NCBI GenBank assembly: GCA_028641055.1
Contig: CM054060.1
Location: 208,220,445 to 208,284,444 of the forward strand
Length of the DNA stretch: 64,000 nucleotides
DNA from: Alopecurus myosuroides
Taxonomy: Eukaryota > Streptophyta > Magnoliopsida > Poales > Poaceae
Reading direction: 5' to 3'
This document shows positions 9,528 to 20,548 of this stretch, piece after piece. A model generated the notes under the pieces. The model saw nothing but the letters and a program-made list of their open reading frames with translations, made no database searches and was not told the DNA's origin. How positions within the stretch are numbered: the first letter of the stretch is position 1; each line of letters begins with the position of its first letter. Position numbers and translations under genes: made by a program.

Positions 9528-12500
9528 TGTGACGCCCCTAGATCGGGTACTATGAGGATTTCAACGTTCCCGCCATAATCCGCATAATACCGATCCCGGG
9601 TTGTCAAATTTTGGTAATGATTACAAGAGTTCACGAATAATCCACAACAACAACAGAAGAGATATATACAACACGACTCTAACGAGTCAAGAATACAACT
9701 TATACAATACAAAGATCCAAATAACAGCGGAAAACAAAATAGTATCCGACTACGAACAAGATACAAATTGGATTAAGAATCCTAAAGATAACAGATGGCG
9801 TCCAATCCCTGCCCAGGCCAGGCCGGAGGGATTCCCAAGCTAACGTCGTCAAACTTCAAACCTGCTGACTGCATTGTGAATACATCCCCGAATCATGGGG
9901 TCAGTACTTTGAAAGTACCAACAAGCGGCAAGCAATACTCACAAGATACCAGTGCAACCAGACATCACAAGATAGAAATACTTTAGGTACAAAGGAGGAA
10001 GTTGTTGTAATGAAGCGGCAGTGGGAAGCACTAAGCAATCTACAGAGACGCGCTACAACTCTCGTCTATTAGAAAGGGATGAGAGAGCGCGACAACCCCA
10101 ACTACAACTACTCACCAGAAACAATACCCATCCAGGATTCACCCCCCTCAACAAGGTGACAGGTAGTAACCCAAGGAAAACTCACACATGTTGATTAAGA
10201 TGATATTTATAATATGGTGAAGGTATATCTATCTTACTATTCAAGTTATCATCATTATGTGTAAGTTGTCTGAGTACTTGCTAGCCAGCACTTTCACCAA
10301 GTGGCCACATAACCACGGACAACACGACTTCTCGAGAAGATTTATCCCTGCATGGTGCGCTACAGTACCCGTACACGTTCGATCAATCCACAACCACAAA
10401 GGAAGGATATCTCAACTCGACCTTTCCTATCACCACTGCACATCCAAGGCACCACGGGAAAATTTGAGCGCACGGTTATTCCAACCCGAAATACGGACCT
10501 TCATAACACTCAAAGAACGTGTCTCCCTAACCGCAACGACTACGTCAGGTCACCGTAGCACCATGGGCTCGTACCTACAAGTTATCGTGCCAAATGGAAA
10601 GCCCGAACTAAGTGTGGCCCCTAGATGAACAGCAGCTCTAGTACTAAATCAAGGGGAGTGCCCATACTCACCACCCACATGCGGTTAGCGCGCTCATCAT
10701 GGATCAGAGGACAAGACCCTTTTCCTTAGTTCGATAGTAGCAGGCTCCAAAACCACGCCGGGCCTCTTGCCGGTGCCTTATCATCAGATTACTATTACCC
10801 AAAACATTAACATGAGGTTGATTAAGTTGAAACCCAACTATCATACTAAACAGGTGACAGAACAAAGAACAACAAGACGTGAGCGCAACTAACACTAAGC
10901 ATGCAACTACGACACGAGGGACAACAAGTAAACAAGCAACAGTTAATAGGTAGTGGAGGGAAGGCTATACCATGGCGGCAAGGTAAACATAAGATAGGAT
11001 TGAGACACAAGCACCGAATCATAAGGCTAGAATAAAGACAATGGAAAATATCGGTAGCAAGTGAGGAACGACAGCCATAGGTAGCAAGTGAGTAAAGCTT
11101 GCCTGAGATTCCAGTTGTAGAGGAAGAAGAACTTGTCGGTGCTCACATCATCTCAACGTCCTATCCGCGATGAAATGAAGCACTTGAAGAAACAACGGAT
11201 GCAACATTTACTACTACGACAAAAGATCCAGCATGACCAAGTTATGGATGCATGACATGCAAGAATGCAACTAAACCAATTAAAGCGGAATCGAAGTCCG
11301 AGCAATTTATTTATGGGTTCAAGTTATTTATCTAACCATCAAGTTAAATGTTGGTTAGCATGGATAACAATTACTAGGTGACCTAACCCAAATTAAATGG
11401 AATAAGGCACGAATTAAATTAAGCACTTAAACATATTCCATGTTTAATTATTTAGGTGGACATGCATAACACTACTTAAAATGCAAGATGAAAGATGCAA
11501 ACATGAGCATGGATGGCATATTAATGGTCCTTGCATTTTTCTGATGAAAATAGACAGAAATTTTGGGTTATTTGGATTTGTAAAACAAAAGATATGAGCA
11601 TATGAAGTTTAGGGTTGTTTCTGAAAAGTGCAGAGATGTGCTAGTGATAAAAATAGAAGAAGGGAGGGCTCTGGTATAAAAACAGAGGACACCAGGGGCC
11701 TGAACAGAAAAAATCCAGATCCGATCTGGATCAGGGGAATGGTCACCGAGATTTCGGCTAGCCCGAGAGGCTGACCTGCGGGCCCTGATGCCACACGGGC
11801 GCTGACAAGGCGGGTGGATTGCCACGATGGCCACCAGAGTCCACGACAGGCGGGGCCGGTTTCACGCGGATAAAATCACAAAAGGGAGGCTTCTGCCTCC
11901 GGAGGGATTCGAACTCGGGTCTCCCGGGACGACGACGAGGGAGAGAGCCACTGGGCCGTGCTGCGTTTTGTGGTACATTACGGATCCGGCCCTAGATTAG
12001 GTGCGCTCCTCGTGGAAAACTGAAACTGAACGAGTTTAGTTTTCTGAACTTTGTTGACGGCAACACAAATGACGATGCCGCTCGAAGGCAGACATCTAGA
12101 GCAAGTAGAGGAGAGGGGGAAGGGGTCTCTGAGGTGCAACTCACCTTGGGGAGCTTGATGGCACAGCGGGACGGCTCGAAGATGATTGAGCAACCGGGAA
12201 GTAGAGGAACCAGAAGACATCGTTGACGACGATGTGCTCGTGGACGGAGGGGAAGACGACCATGGCGGGGACGATCTGGGCGGCCTCGGATCCTGATCTG
12301 CAGAGTAGAGGAAGAGGGCGGCTAGGTGGTTCCATTCCCCACACCGGATGTCCTTCTCGGCGACCACAATCTCGGCTCCGGGAGCTCCCATCTTCGGCCA
12401 TGGAGGTGGAGGTTGATGGAAGGAGAAACAGATGAGGGAGGAGAGGAGGAGAGATGGCGGCGGCTGGGAGAAAGAGAGGAGGGGAGGGGCTAGGGTTCCT

Positions 12501-12914
12501 CTCTCTCTCTCTCTCACTGGTAGATAAGGAGGAGGGTGGAGGGGACCATGGAGGTGTGGTGGTGGTGGTTTTGTGGTGGAGGGGGAAAGGGACATAGGAG
12601 GTTCACGCTATCCTCGTGCTCGGTACGGACAGAGAAGAAAGGGAGTTGGGCTGATTCGACTGGACTTGTGCCGGTGTACCCCCTCCAACACCTTAAAACA
12701 TTTTTTGGTTTCCTTTTATTTATTTATTTTCTCAAATAGTTTGGGCACAATTAAAACAGATTTTATGCATCAAGTGAATTCCAAAAATTGTTAGAAATAA
12801 GATTTGATGAGTTGCAAACAATTGCAAGTTTTAAATGCATGATGATGCATTATGCAACGCGATGCAAAACAAAAACCACAAGCAATTCTAATTGGGGAAA
12901 CCCCGGGTGTTACA
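9528..12914 (-). mobile_element. Solo LTR (3387 bp) of the long-LTR family
   Basis: It begins TGTGACGCCCC at 9528 and ends GGTGTTACA at 12914. It is homologous along its length to the LTR at 5379-9038 and lacks any PBS or internal sequence. Flanks ACAAG (9523-9527) and ACAAT (12915-12919) are a 5-bp target duplication with one mismatch, and the coiled-coil reading frame continues across it. It is most simply a product of LTR-LTR recombination. On the minus strand it keeps the tRNA-like module (11880-11958) and the shared palindrome CTTCTCGAGAAG (10328-10339). It lacks the MITE of its sister LTR. Confidence 0.85.
11880..11958 (-). ncRNA. tRNA-like Pol III module in the solo LTR
   Basis: On the minus strand the A-box-like CGGCCCAGTGG (11948-11958) matches the consensus TRGYNNARYGG at all positions but the first. 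The B-box-like AGTTCGAATCC lies at 11905-11915, with the same TGG-to-TTCG spacing as a tRNA gene, and a T4 run follows at 11880-11883. The arms are not well enough paired to call a functional tRNA, so I treat it as a tRNA-like promoter module. Confidence 0.5.
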
Positions 12915-13755
12915 ACAATGCCCGCGCTCTTGAACAAGACGTCAAGAAACGCGAGGCAGAAACTAACCGCCTCGTGGGTGAAGTGAGCGAGGAGCGCGAG
13001 CGCCTCGAGAAGCTGGAGAATGACCTGAAAGAGGAAAAAGAGAAATAACAGCGGCATGTGGAGCAAGGGATCCATGCAGGTCGTGAGGCGTACCGCAAAG
13101 AGCTCGAGGTAGGCCTGGGCGGTAAGCATCCGCTGGAGGCGGCATTGAGGAAGCAAGCGCTACCCTTGGAGGTCGAGATGCTTTCGGCAGAGCTTGGTCG
13201 GCTCTGCGCGCAGCTTGCCGAAGAGCATGGCACAAAGGAGCGGGCCATATCCGCATCCAAGGAGTTCCAGTTGGACTTGTTCGCCCTACAAGAGCGGCTG
13301 GCTCCTCTCGCGGAGGGGGTGTCTGAGCGGGAAGAGTTGGCTGGGCCAGCGCGGGAGCTTCAGCGCCAGCTGGAGGAGTCGTTCCAACACGCCGTCCAGG
13401 CCACTCACGTTGTGAGCGACTGGACCTCGAGCTTCCTTCTCCCCCCTGCCAGGTATGACGCCATATGCGGCCTTCACTTCTTTGCAGGAAGATGCCCACA
13501 GCATGGACACGATTCTTGACGTGGAGTATCGTAAGCTCCTGTCGGAGGCCGCAACGCACCTGTTCTCCATGCTCTTGACGGTGCAACCAGACTTCCAGTT
13601 GAGCACTCTGGCAAGGAAGGTCCCCCGAGCATGCCGCCTCTCTCTCTGCTCGCGTGAAGGATGCCATTGCTGCCTTTGTGAAGGCTTTCAATCCGACCCC
13701 TCCTACTGACACGACCCCAACTCCTGGTGCTGGAAACAAGGATCCTCCTGCCTAG
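12915..13755 (+). pseudogene. Coiled-coil ORF of a Tat-type element, part 2 with stop codon
   Basis: The frame continues with NARALEQDVKKREAETNR and a long Glu/Arg/Leu heptad-like region to about 13450, broken by a TAA at about 13046. A short segment beginning GTATGACGCC and ending TTTGCAG (about 13453-13487) looks like a small intron. The following frame (EDAHSMDTILDVEYRKLLSE) needs one frameshift near 13620 to reach an Ala/Thr/Pro-rich tail and a TAG at 13753-13755. It would form a rod-like, probably oligomeric protein. Its role in the element is unknown and the copy is dead. Confidence 0.55.
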
Positions 13756-14698
13756 TGCTTTTCTGTGTATCTTCAAGCTTTTCTTGAGGTCCTAGTGAAC
13801 TTTTAAATTTCTTGTAAGGAAATATTCTGCACTCTGCCGCCTATTGTAACCCTATCTTTTATTCTGCTTTTGGGTGATTTTGGGTGAGAATACTTAGCTT
13901 TTAGTGATGGTGTCCTTCGAGACACCTTGCTTGTGTCCTTTGTGGTGGGCCTTCAGCCGCTCCTTGTGGAGGACTCTTCTGGACTCCGTGTGGGGAGTTG
14001 GACGCTGCGTGCTTGCTCCATGGAAGTGAGTCCACCGCCGTTACCTGTAGTTTGTGCCCCTGGAGAGGTGCACGCCTGGTTGTTCCTTCGTGAGCATCTC
14101 GCGAGGAGAAACACACCAAGGAACTTGGCGAAGTGTTTGTGTGCGGTAGCGACCCGCTCACATACACTGTTCCCACCCCCGGTCGTGAGATGCTCTCGAG
14201 AGGAAAAAGACCCCCGCGTGCCTCTATGAGGAGGAAAATATGCATGCTAAGATGGATGCGTATGATCTTGTTGGATGCAAAATGCAGGCATGCCAGCATG
14301 CAAGGAGAGATGGGATTGCTTTGTGAAAGCAACAAGATTTTACTGCTAGGGTGAGATATTGTTCTCTGACAAAACGCTTGGGGATGTCGTGACCTTGTGG
14401 TCCCCCAAGGAGCACTTGACATCACCGTGCGGATACGGGACTCCCATCGTTATGGGGCTGATACTCGCGCGAGTTCAGGTGCATAGCTCGAGGATGTAGT
14501 GGCCTTGTGGCTCCCTTGAGTAACAAAGGTTTTCCCCGCCGGAGCGGGGCTCCCACTTGTGTGGGTAGAAGCTCCCGTGACCTTGTGGCCCACCCGGCGA
14601 GACCTCTATGAGACCCTTACGGAGAGAGGTCCTGGCGTCATTTTTATTGTGGCGTCACGGGGTCCCTTCGAGGGTATGTCTCCATGGACTTGTGGGGG
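13756..14698. other. Non-coding part of the Tat-type remnant with degenerate repeats
   Basis: No supported gene. An AT-rich stretch (13756-13905), like a 3' UTR, follows the coiled-coil ORF. Beyond it is GC-rich sequence in which CCTTGTGG recurs in a similar context at about 14392, 14502 and 14580, with GGCTCCC or GGTCCCC following. This suggests a degenerate tandem repeat of about 80-110 bp. Confidence 0.5.
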
Positions 14699-15576
14699 CT
14701 ATGGAGCGAGCATGTGGTCAGTGCTCCTCCCTAGTAAGGAGGCGCGCTCGCATGGAGAACAATGGCAGCCCCCGAACCTCCAGCGCTCTGTGGGTTCTTC
14801 TGGGCGGCAACCCCCGAGCTTCCAGTGCTCTAGGGGGGGGGTCTTATGGGTGGCTGCTATCTCTTGAGAGGTTAACAACCTCTTCTTGGGAGCCTCGTCG
14901 AGGTGTCCCACGTTGTCTTCGTCGGCCGGGTGGGAGGTCGCCACCTCCTTGTAGGCTCGCTCCACGGAACGCGTCGCGTCCTCCACCTCCCCATGGATGG
15001 TAATGGTGCCAGCAGGCCCGGGCAGCTTGGCGAGGTTGTACGCGTGGTGCGTCACAACCATGAACTTCGCAAGAGCTGGATACCTGAGGATGGCATTGTA
15101 GGGAAGGTTGATGTGCGCTACGTCTAAGTCGAGGGTCTCGGTGCGGTAGTTGTGGTAGGTGCCGATCATGACGGAGAGGCGCTCCTGTCCCAGAGGGACC
15201 GTGGTGCCTTCGGTGACGCCGGTGAACTGCCTCGTGGGGGCTAGACGCTCGTATGGCACATGGAGTCGCTCGAACATGGGCACCGAGATAACGTTGAGGC
15301 CTGCACCCCCGTCGAGCAGGGTCTTGTTGACGACGATGTTGTTGATGGTGGGGGTGCAGACCAGAGGCAGGATTCCCACGGTCCTTGTGGACTTGGGATG
15401 GTCGCTGATGTCGAAGGAGACCTTGTGGTCTGACCACTTGAGTAGTTTTGCTGCGGCTGTGCCTGAGTGGACAGCATTGATCTCGCGCGAGATCTTCTTG
15501 AAGTAGAGGTTGGAGATGGGAGCTTGTGCTCCGCCAAGGATGAAGGCCATGTAGCCCGTAGGCTCTTGGTACCCTC
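14699..15576 (-). pseudogene. Tat-lineage retrotransposon protease (gag-pro) fragment
   Basis: On the minus strand the frame from 15576 runs through YMAFILGGAQAPISNLYFKK, then LKWSDHKVSFDISDHPKS, then the protease core KTLLDGGAGLNVIS (D-G-G in place of D-T/S-G), then FTGVTEGTTVPLGQ, then LDVAHINLPYNAILRYPALA and HHAYNLAKLPGPAGTI. This arrangement is typical of grass Tat-type gag-pro polyproteins, in which the protease releases gag from its precursor. The upstream part is cut at 15576 by the insertion of T1. The first residues of the long open frame (15601-15577) come from that LTR, so they are not part of the gene. Downstream (below about 14850) the frame is low-complexity and not recognisable, with no reverse transcriptase. 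Confidence 0.75.
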
Positions 15577-16931
15577 TGTAACATCCCAAGTATGAAAACA
15601 ACCCCTAGAATGTTTGTTTTCTTGTTTTATTTATGTTTTGCATCATGACATCATCATTGCATTTGTTTTGCTTTGTTTTCCATCTGTTTTTCTTTGTTTT
15701 CCATCTGTTTTCCCTTGTTTTCCATTGGAATTTTCAAATCAAATTTCAAATATTTGTTCATACTTGTGCTGTTACAATTTTCAAATAAAAATATTCAAAT
15801 AAAAACAACCATTTGTTTCCATCAAAATAGAAAGCTCAAACTATTAACTTGTTCTTTTTAATAATTCACTTAATTCAAATTTCATTCAAATACAATTAAA
15901 ATTCCAAACAACAACCATTTGAAATTTATGAAAAATACAAAACACTTCCAATCATTTGTTTCAAATAAACTTTAATTTAAAAACTGTTAAGTTGCTTAAG
16001 TTCAATTATTCAATTAATATTAAATTCAATCAAATTCAAACAAAATTGCAAACAGCAACATAGTTTCAAATTTTTGGAAAACAAAAGTTTGTATTATGGT
16101 GCTGTTACAAAATTTAATCAATACAAATTTTTTCCCTAATTTTCTAACCCTAAAAACTAACCTTTTCTTTCCTTTTTCAAATCTGCAAAAAAAAACCAGA
16201 AAGAACAAAAAAAAATAAAACAAAACGCACAGCGAGGGAGGCAGCAGGCCCAGCCCAACTAAACCCACGGCCCGCTACCCCCTCCCCTTTCTCCCTCCTG
16301 TACGGCAGCTCATCCGCCGTGTCCACGTCGCCGTACGGCGGATGGGACGGCCGGGAGGCGCTCCCCTCCTCCTTAAAAACTGCCCCGAGTGCTCCTCCCG
16401 TGCCCTAGACCTCCCTCCTTCCTTCCACCTCGCCGCGCCGCCATTTTTCTTCTCCCTCTGCGCCACCTCCTCTCTCTGAACCTCACCACCCCGAGCGCCA
16501 CCGTCTGAAACCTCGATGATCGCCGCCGTGCTGCCTCTCCTCCCCTCGGGCTAACCACGGGAATCAAGCCCCCTCCGTTCCCTCTACTTCCTCGACACCA
16601 CCGCGGGCACGGAGACCCTCTGCAACGCCGCCGCCATCCTCTTCCCCTCGCCGGCGTCCACCTCCTCCCCGAGCCTCTGCTTCACCTGCAAACGGCGGTG
16701 AGCTCGACCTCTTTTCCTCCCTCTTCCTCTCTGCACGTGCGCACGCACCACCACGCAGCACCACATGCATCCCTGCACTCCCCCACGAGCACAGCAGCAG
16801 CAGCCGCGACGATCGCCGCCGGCGACTGCCTCTGTCAGTTTCAGAAACTGAAACTTGTTCAGTTTCAGTTAGCTGCGCGCTAACTGAACCTCAACCTTCC
16901 CCGTGCACCTTACCTGACAAGAATCGAATCA

Positions 16932-17015
16932 CAGCGCAGTGGCACTGCACTGCGAGCGCGCACACGGGGTCGAGGGTTCGATCCCTGCCTCCCGGGATTA
17001 AATCCCACCTTTTTT
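16932..17015 (+). ncRNA. tRNA-like Pol III module in T1 LTR
   Basis: The A box CAGCGCAGTGG (16932-16942) matches TRGYNNARYGG except the first base. A perfect B box GGTTCGATCC lies at 16975-16984. The spacing from TGG to TTCG is the same as in tRNA-Asp. A short GGGATT/AATCCC hairpin and a T6 run (17010-17015), suitable as a Pol III terminator, follow. Acceptor pairing is poor, so a functional tRNA is unlikely. Transcription is not shown. Confidence 0.55.
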
Positions 17016-17026
17016 CGCGAGGAGCA

Positions 17027-17050
17027 CTGACAGGAGGGGCCCCCTGTCAG
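17027..17050 (+). other. Hairpin downstream of the tRNA-like module (T1)
   Basis: The arms CTGACAGG (17027-17034) and CCTGTCAG (17043-17050) pair fully. The same position in T2 has GCTGACGGG/CCCGTCAGC, a compensated change. T3 has GCTGACAGGG/CCCTGTCAGC in both LTRs. Confidence 0.6.
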
Positions 17051-18177
17051 CGGCTGTGCACGCACACACGCCACCGTGGCCCCAGGGCCCCCTCGTCAGT
17101 GGCCCAGGCTAGGCCACTGCGAGGTAGAAAATGTTTTCTGCCTTTATCTTTTTAATTTAAGTCCAAAGTATTTACAGATTAGTCCCTAAAATCAAAATGC
17201 AAATAACTTTTGATTTTCAAATCCAAATAATACAAATGAAATATGTATTCTGCACCAAATTAAATTCTCTACATGATTAAAGCAATTGTTTTCTGTTTTG
17301 AACATTTCAAATTGTTTCAAAATTCAAATTCAAACAACTCCTTTTAAATTTGGTTAATTCCATAACTAATTCAAACTTAATTCAAATGGCCCATATAAAA
17401 TATGTTTTCCATGTCAAATTGAACAACCTTTTCAAATATAAACTTTGTTTTATGTTTTGAATAATTAAAATTGGTTAAATAATTTAAACCTTGTTTAAAT
17501 CATTTTAAAATTGCTAAATTCATAACTTGGTCAAATTAAATTCTTTTTGAACAAATAAAATATGTTTTCAAACCAGAAAAGTATAATCTTTTCAACTATG
17601 AATTTTATTAAATGTTTTGAACAAATAAAAATTCAAATAAATTCAAACTTGAATTAAATTCATTTAAATCTTGTTTAAACTTGTTTAATTCATAATTAAT
17701 TCATCTTAAATCCTTTTTCAACAAATGAAACATGTATTCCACCTAAAATTTTGTGTTCTTTCTAAATATGAATTTTGTTATCTATTTTGAACAATTAAAA
17801 TTGGTGAAAACAACAAATGCTTGTGTAACTCCTTTAAGAAGCAAATTTTCATAACTTAATAAATAAAATTCCAAACTTGGTAAACTTCATTTCAAATTGA
17901 TGCTATTGTTGTTTTCTTTCTGTTTTCCTCATCCATGCATCATGCTAATCCACTTTCACCTATTGGTTAGTTGTAGAACAATTATCTCAACCTTAACTCA
18001 TGGGCTTTCCATATGCAATCCAAATTGCATATGGGTCCATTTAATTATTGTTACCATGTCAACTAGTTTATTTTGATGCATCAGTTAAATTGTCATGCAT
18101 CATCCCATGATTGTGCATTATGCCATGTTATTGATTGTTTGTCTCTCTGCGTTGTTTGTTCGCTTCTTCCCGAATAG

Positions 18178-18255
18178 ACGACGACGTTGAGACAGACGAG
18201 GTTTACGACACTACTTCTGAGGAGTTAGCTCAGTACCAGACTGCTGAGTTTGCAG
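18178..18255 (+). other. Exon-like acidic segment 1 in T1 LTR
   Basis: 78 bp between AATAG/ and /GCAAGT. In one frame it encodes a 25-residue acidic peptide beginning DDVETDEVYDTTSEE. It leaves one base that joins two bases of the segment at 19472 to make a GAC codon, so the frame stays open. The intron boundary would be of the GC-AG type. No start codon is visible in this segment. Confidence 0.45.
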
Positions 18256-19471
18256 GCAAGTATTCACTCACATGAACCATTGTGTTCCTTTCCACACTGG
18301 ATACCGATACTTTCCGTTGTCTATCCTGCTAGCCTTATGAATCGTTGCTTGTGTTCGATCCTATCACATGCTATCCTTTAACCCTGATATAGCCTCACCT
18401 CCACACCTATAACTCCGTTGCTTGATGCCCGTGTCTTACTAGCATGCTTAGGGTTGTTTATGCTCGAGTCTGCTGTACGTTATTTATGTTACCATATTTA
18501 TTATGTTCTGGGGCTCGATGTTTAAACAATTAACCTGTTAATGTTTGAGGTAATGCTAATTTGATGATAAGGCACCGGCAGGAGGCCCGGCGTGGTTTTG
18601 AGGCCTGCTAGTGTCGACCCTAATTAGGAAAAGGGTCTTGTCTACTGATCCATGATGAGCGCACTATCCGCATGTGGGAAGCGTGTATGGGCGCCCCCTC
18701 AATTTGATTCGATTCGCATCTCGTCCAAATCGCCACACTTAGTTCGGGCTTTCCATTTGATGCACGCATATGCAGGTACGAACCCGAGGCCAGGGTGGAA
18801 CTTTTGTAGTCGGCATTTAGGGCGGCGTGATCTTCCAGTGCTATGAGGGCCCCCCTTTTCTTCGTGGGGGCTCGATTAGCCGCGCACGCACATCACGTGG
18901 TTCTTTGGGCTTTATGCGAAGAAGAGTTGAGTTGTGTTGAGTGCCTCGCTTGGTGGGTTTGATTCCCGTCTGGCGGGATATTCTTACGTGTACGGCCAAA
19001 TTGGTGCACCCCTGCAGGGTTAAATCTTCTCGAGAAGCCGTGTTTTCCGCGGTTATGGTGGACTTGGTGAAAGTACTGGCTAACAAGTACTCAGAACAAC
19101 TTACACCTAACTAATGATAACTTGACTAGTAATAGTCTTATTGACACAATAACTTGAACCATCATTAATCCAACTGTGTGAGTTATCCTCGGATTGCTTC
19201 TTTGGATAAGGGGCGAGATCCAGGATGGGTTTGTTTGAGGTTAGTTATAGTTGGTTAAGATACGCTATCTTATCTCTTTCTGTTAGCCGGAAGTTGTAGC
19301 ATGTTTCAGTAGTTGGTTAGAGCAGCCTGCTGCCGCATTTTTGTATCACCTATTCTTCCGTTGAACCCAAAGCATCTGTACTTGGTGTTGTCGGGTACAC
19401 TATGGTATCTTGTGAGTCTTGCTTGCCAGTACTTGTCTGTACTGACCCCTTTGGGGCTGTAGTTTCCGCAG

Positions 19472-19536
19472 ACTACGTTTCCGAGGATCCCCATGGTGGC
19501 TACTACGTGGAGTATGACGAGGCTGCTGACGAGTAG
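19472..19536 (+). other. Exon-like acidic segment 2 with stop codon in T1 LTR
   Basis: It is preceded by GTTTCCGCAG, a good 3' splice site, and encodes YVSEDPHGGYYVEYDEAADE followed by TAG (19534-19536). The corresponding segment is open with the same stop in T2, T3 and T4. A CCCCTTTGGGG hairpin lies about 15 bp upstream of the splice site. Confidence 0.45.
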
Positions 19537-19788
19537 ATAGCGGACCCGGGCAGGATCCGAGACATCGTGGATGGGCTCCGTCTTTTCGTTTCCGGCCTCT
19601 TAGGCCTATTTGGATCTTGTCTGTACTCAGACACTTTGGATGCTTCCGCTGTGATGTAATGATGAATTGTTGGGACATGTCTCCTCTGGATGATTGTATT
19701 TGCTATCTCTGCTCTAGTGAGAGCTATTTGCAACTTACTTCAATCTTTTCTGTCTTAGAGATATGTTGTGATATCAGTTGTTCTAATG

Positions 19789-19831
19789 CCGTTGACGTAC
19801 CATGTGTGTATGTTATGAAGTACGTCAACGG
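19789..19831 (+). other. Stem-loop with TGACGTAC arms near the T1 LTR end
   Basis: The perfect 12-bp arms are CCGTTGACGTAC (19789-19800) and GTACGTCAACGG (19820-19831), with a 19-bp loop. It lies 175 bp before the LTR end. Each arm contains the TGACG core bound by plant TGA/bZIP factors. Equivalents occur in T2, T3 and all T4 LTRs. Confidence 0.75.
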
Positions 19832-20008
19832 AAGTGTCCTGATTTCTATGGGATGGTTTACGCAGACGATGGATAGTAGAGAATGGTTGTCACACGTTTA
19901 CGTGTTGGCCTGCTGATATTGAGATGCGGGTGCCGGTATGCCCCGTCAGCCATTTGTTCTACTGTTTAGCGGACTGTGAGTATCCTCTAGAAGTCCGGGT
20001 GCGACAAA

Positions 20009-20025
20009 TGGTATCACAGCCTGTC
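20009..20025 (+). promoter_or_regulatory. T1 primer-binding site
   Basis: TGGTATCACAGCCTGTC, two bases after the LTR end. It matches the initiator-Met PBS TGGTATCAGAGCC with one substitution (G to C). Confidence 0.85.
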
Positions 20026-20548
20026 TGCTTGTAGGATCCCTTTTACTGGTCGCAGTTGAGTCTAGAAACTATTTTGTACCTATATAGGAAAAAATGAAAC
20101 GTGAGAGTAGGAATTCTGTTCTTTTATTTCTTTCCCCACCCACCCTCCCTTTTCTGGTAAGGAAGTGCAACGTTATTTTCTCTCCTCACCTAAACTTTCA
20201 AGTTAGGATTTCACGTATCCTGGTTTCTCTAGGATAGTTATATCTACTAGACCATAGGAATGGAGGTGGTTGTGACATGATTTATCATGTTGCCTACTCA
20301 CGATTGAGAACGGAGGCGTGTAAGCCCCGGAAGCAGATCCTCTATTCCTTAAGAAGTAGATATTTATCCTTTAGAAGCCCGGATGGGTTTTTCCGTAGTA
20401 CCTCAGGAGTGTTTGGTCTCGTGTTTCCCGATGTTGCTTCGATATCCTGTTCTTCTCAACATCCTTATCGTCCGTTGAAACCTTGTTGTTGCTTGCCACT
20501 TCAGTTCTTCTACCGGCGTCTAATCAAACATTCCCCGATCATCTGTAG
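20026..20548 (+). other. T1 untranslated leader
   Basis: About 520 bp between PBS and ORF0 with no supported gene. The corresponding T3 stretch (40851-41371) is clearly homologous. Confidence 0.6.

Larger units (their letters stand above)
15577..20006 (+). mobile_element. T1 5' LTR (4430 bp), Tekay-like chromovirus
   Basis: It begins TGTAACATCCCAAG and ends CCGGGTGCGACA, and is followed after two bases by a PBS (20009-20025). It inserted in the Tat protease, with CCCTC (15572-15576) as the presumed target duplication. In order it holds an AT-rich U3, a TATA-like TTAAAA (16373-16378), a GC-rich leader with a candidate 5' splice site (CGGCG/GTGAGC, about 16697), a tRNA-like module (16932-17015) and a hairpin (17027-17050). 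A long AT-rich tract follows, then two exon-like segments (18178-18255, 19472-19536) and a TGACGTAC stem-loop (19789-19831). Confidence 0.9.

Noticed and set aside
16932..17015. A true tRNA gene in the LTRs
   Set aside because: Acceptor and anticodon stems are not consistently paired and the anticodon loops differ, so only a tRNA-like promoter module is supported.
18652..18846. 64-aa frame shared by T1 and T2 (30123-30317)
   Set aside because: The T3 LTR copy does not keep the frame. It lies in the putative LTR intron and can be open by common descent.
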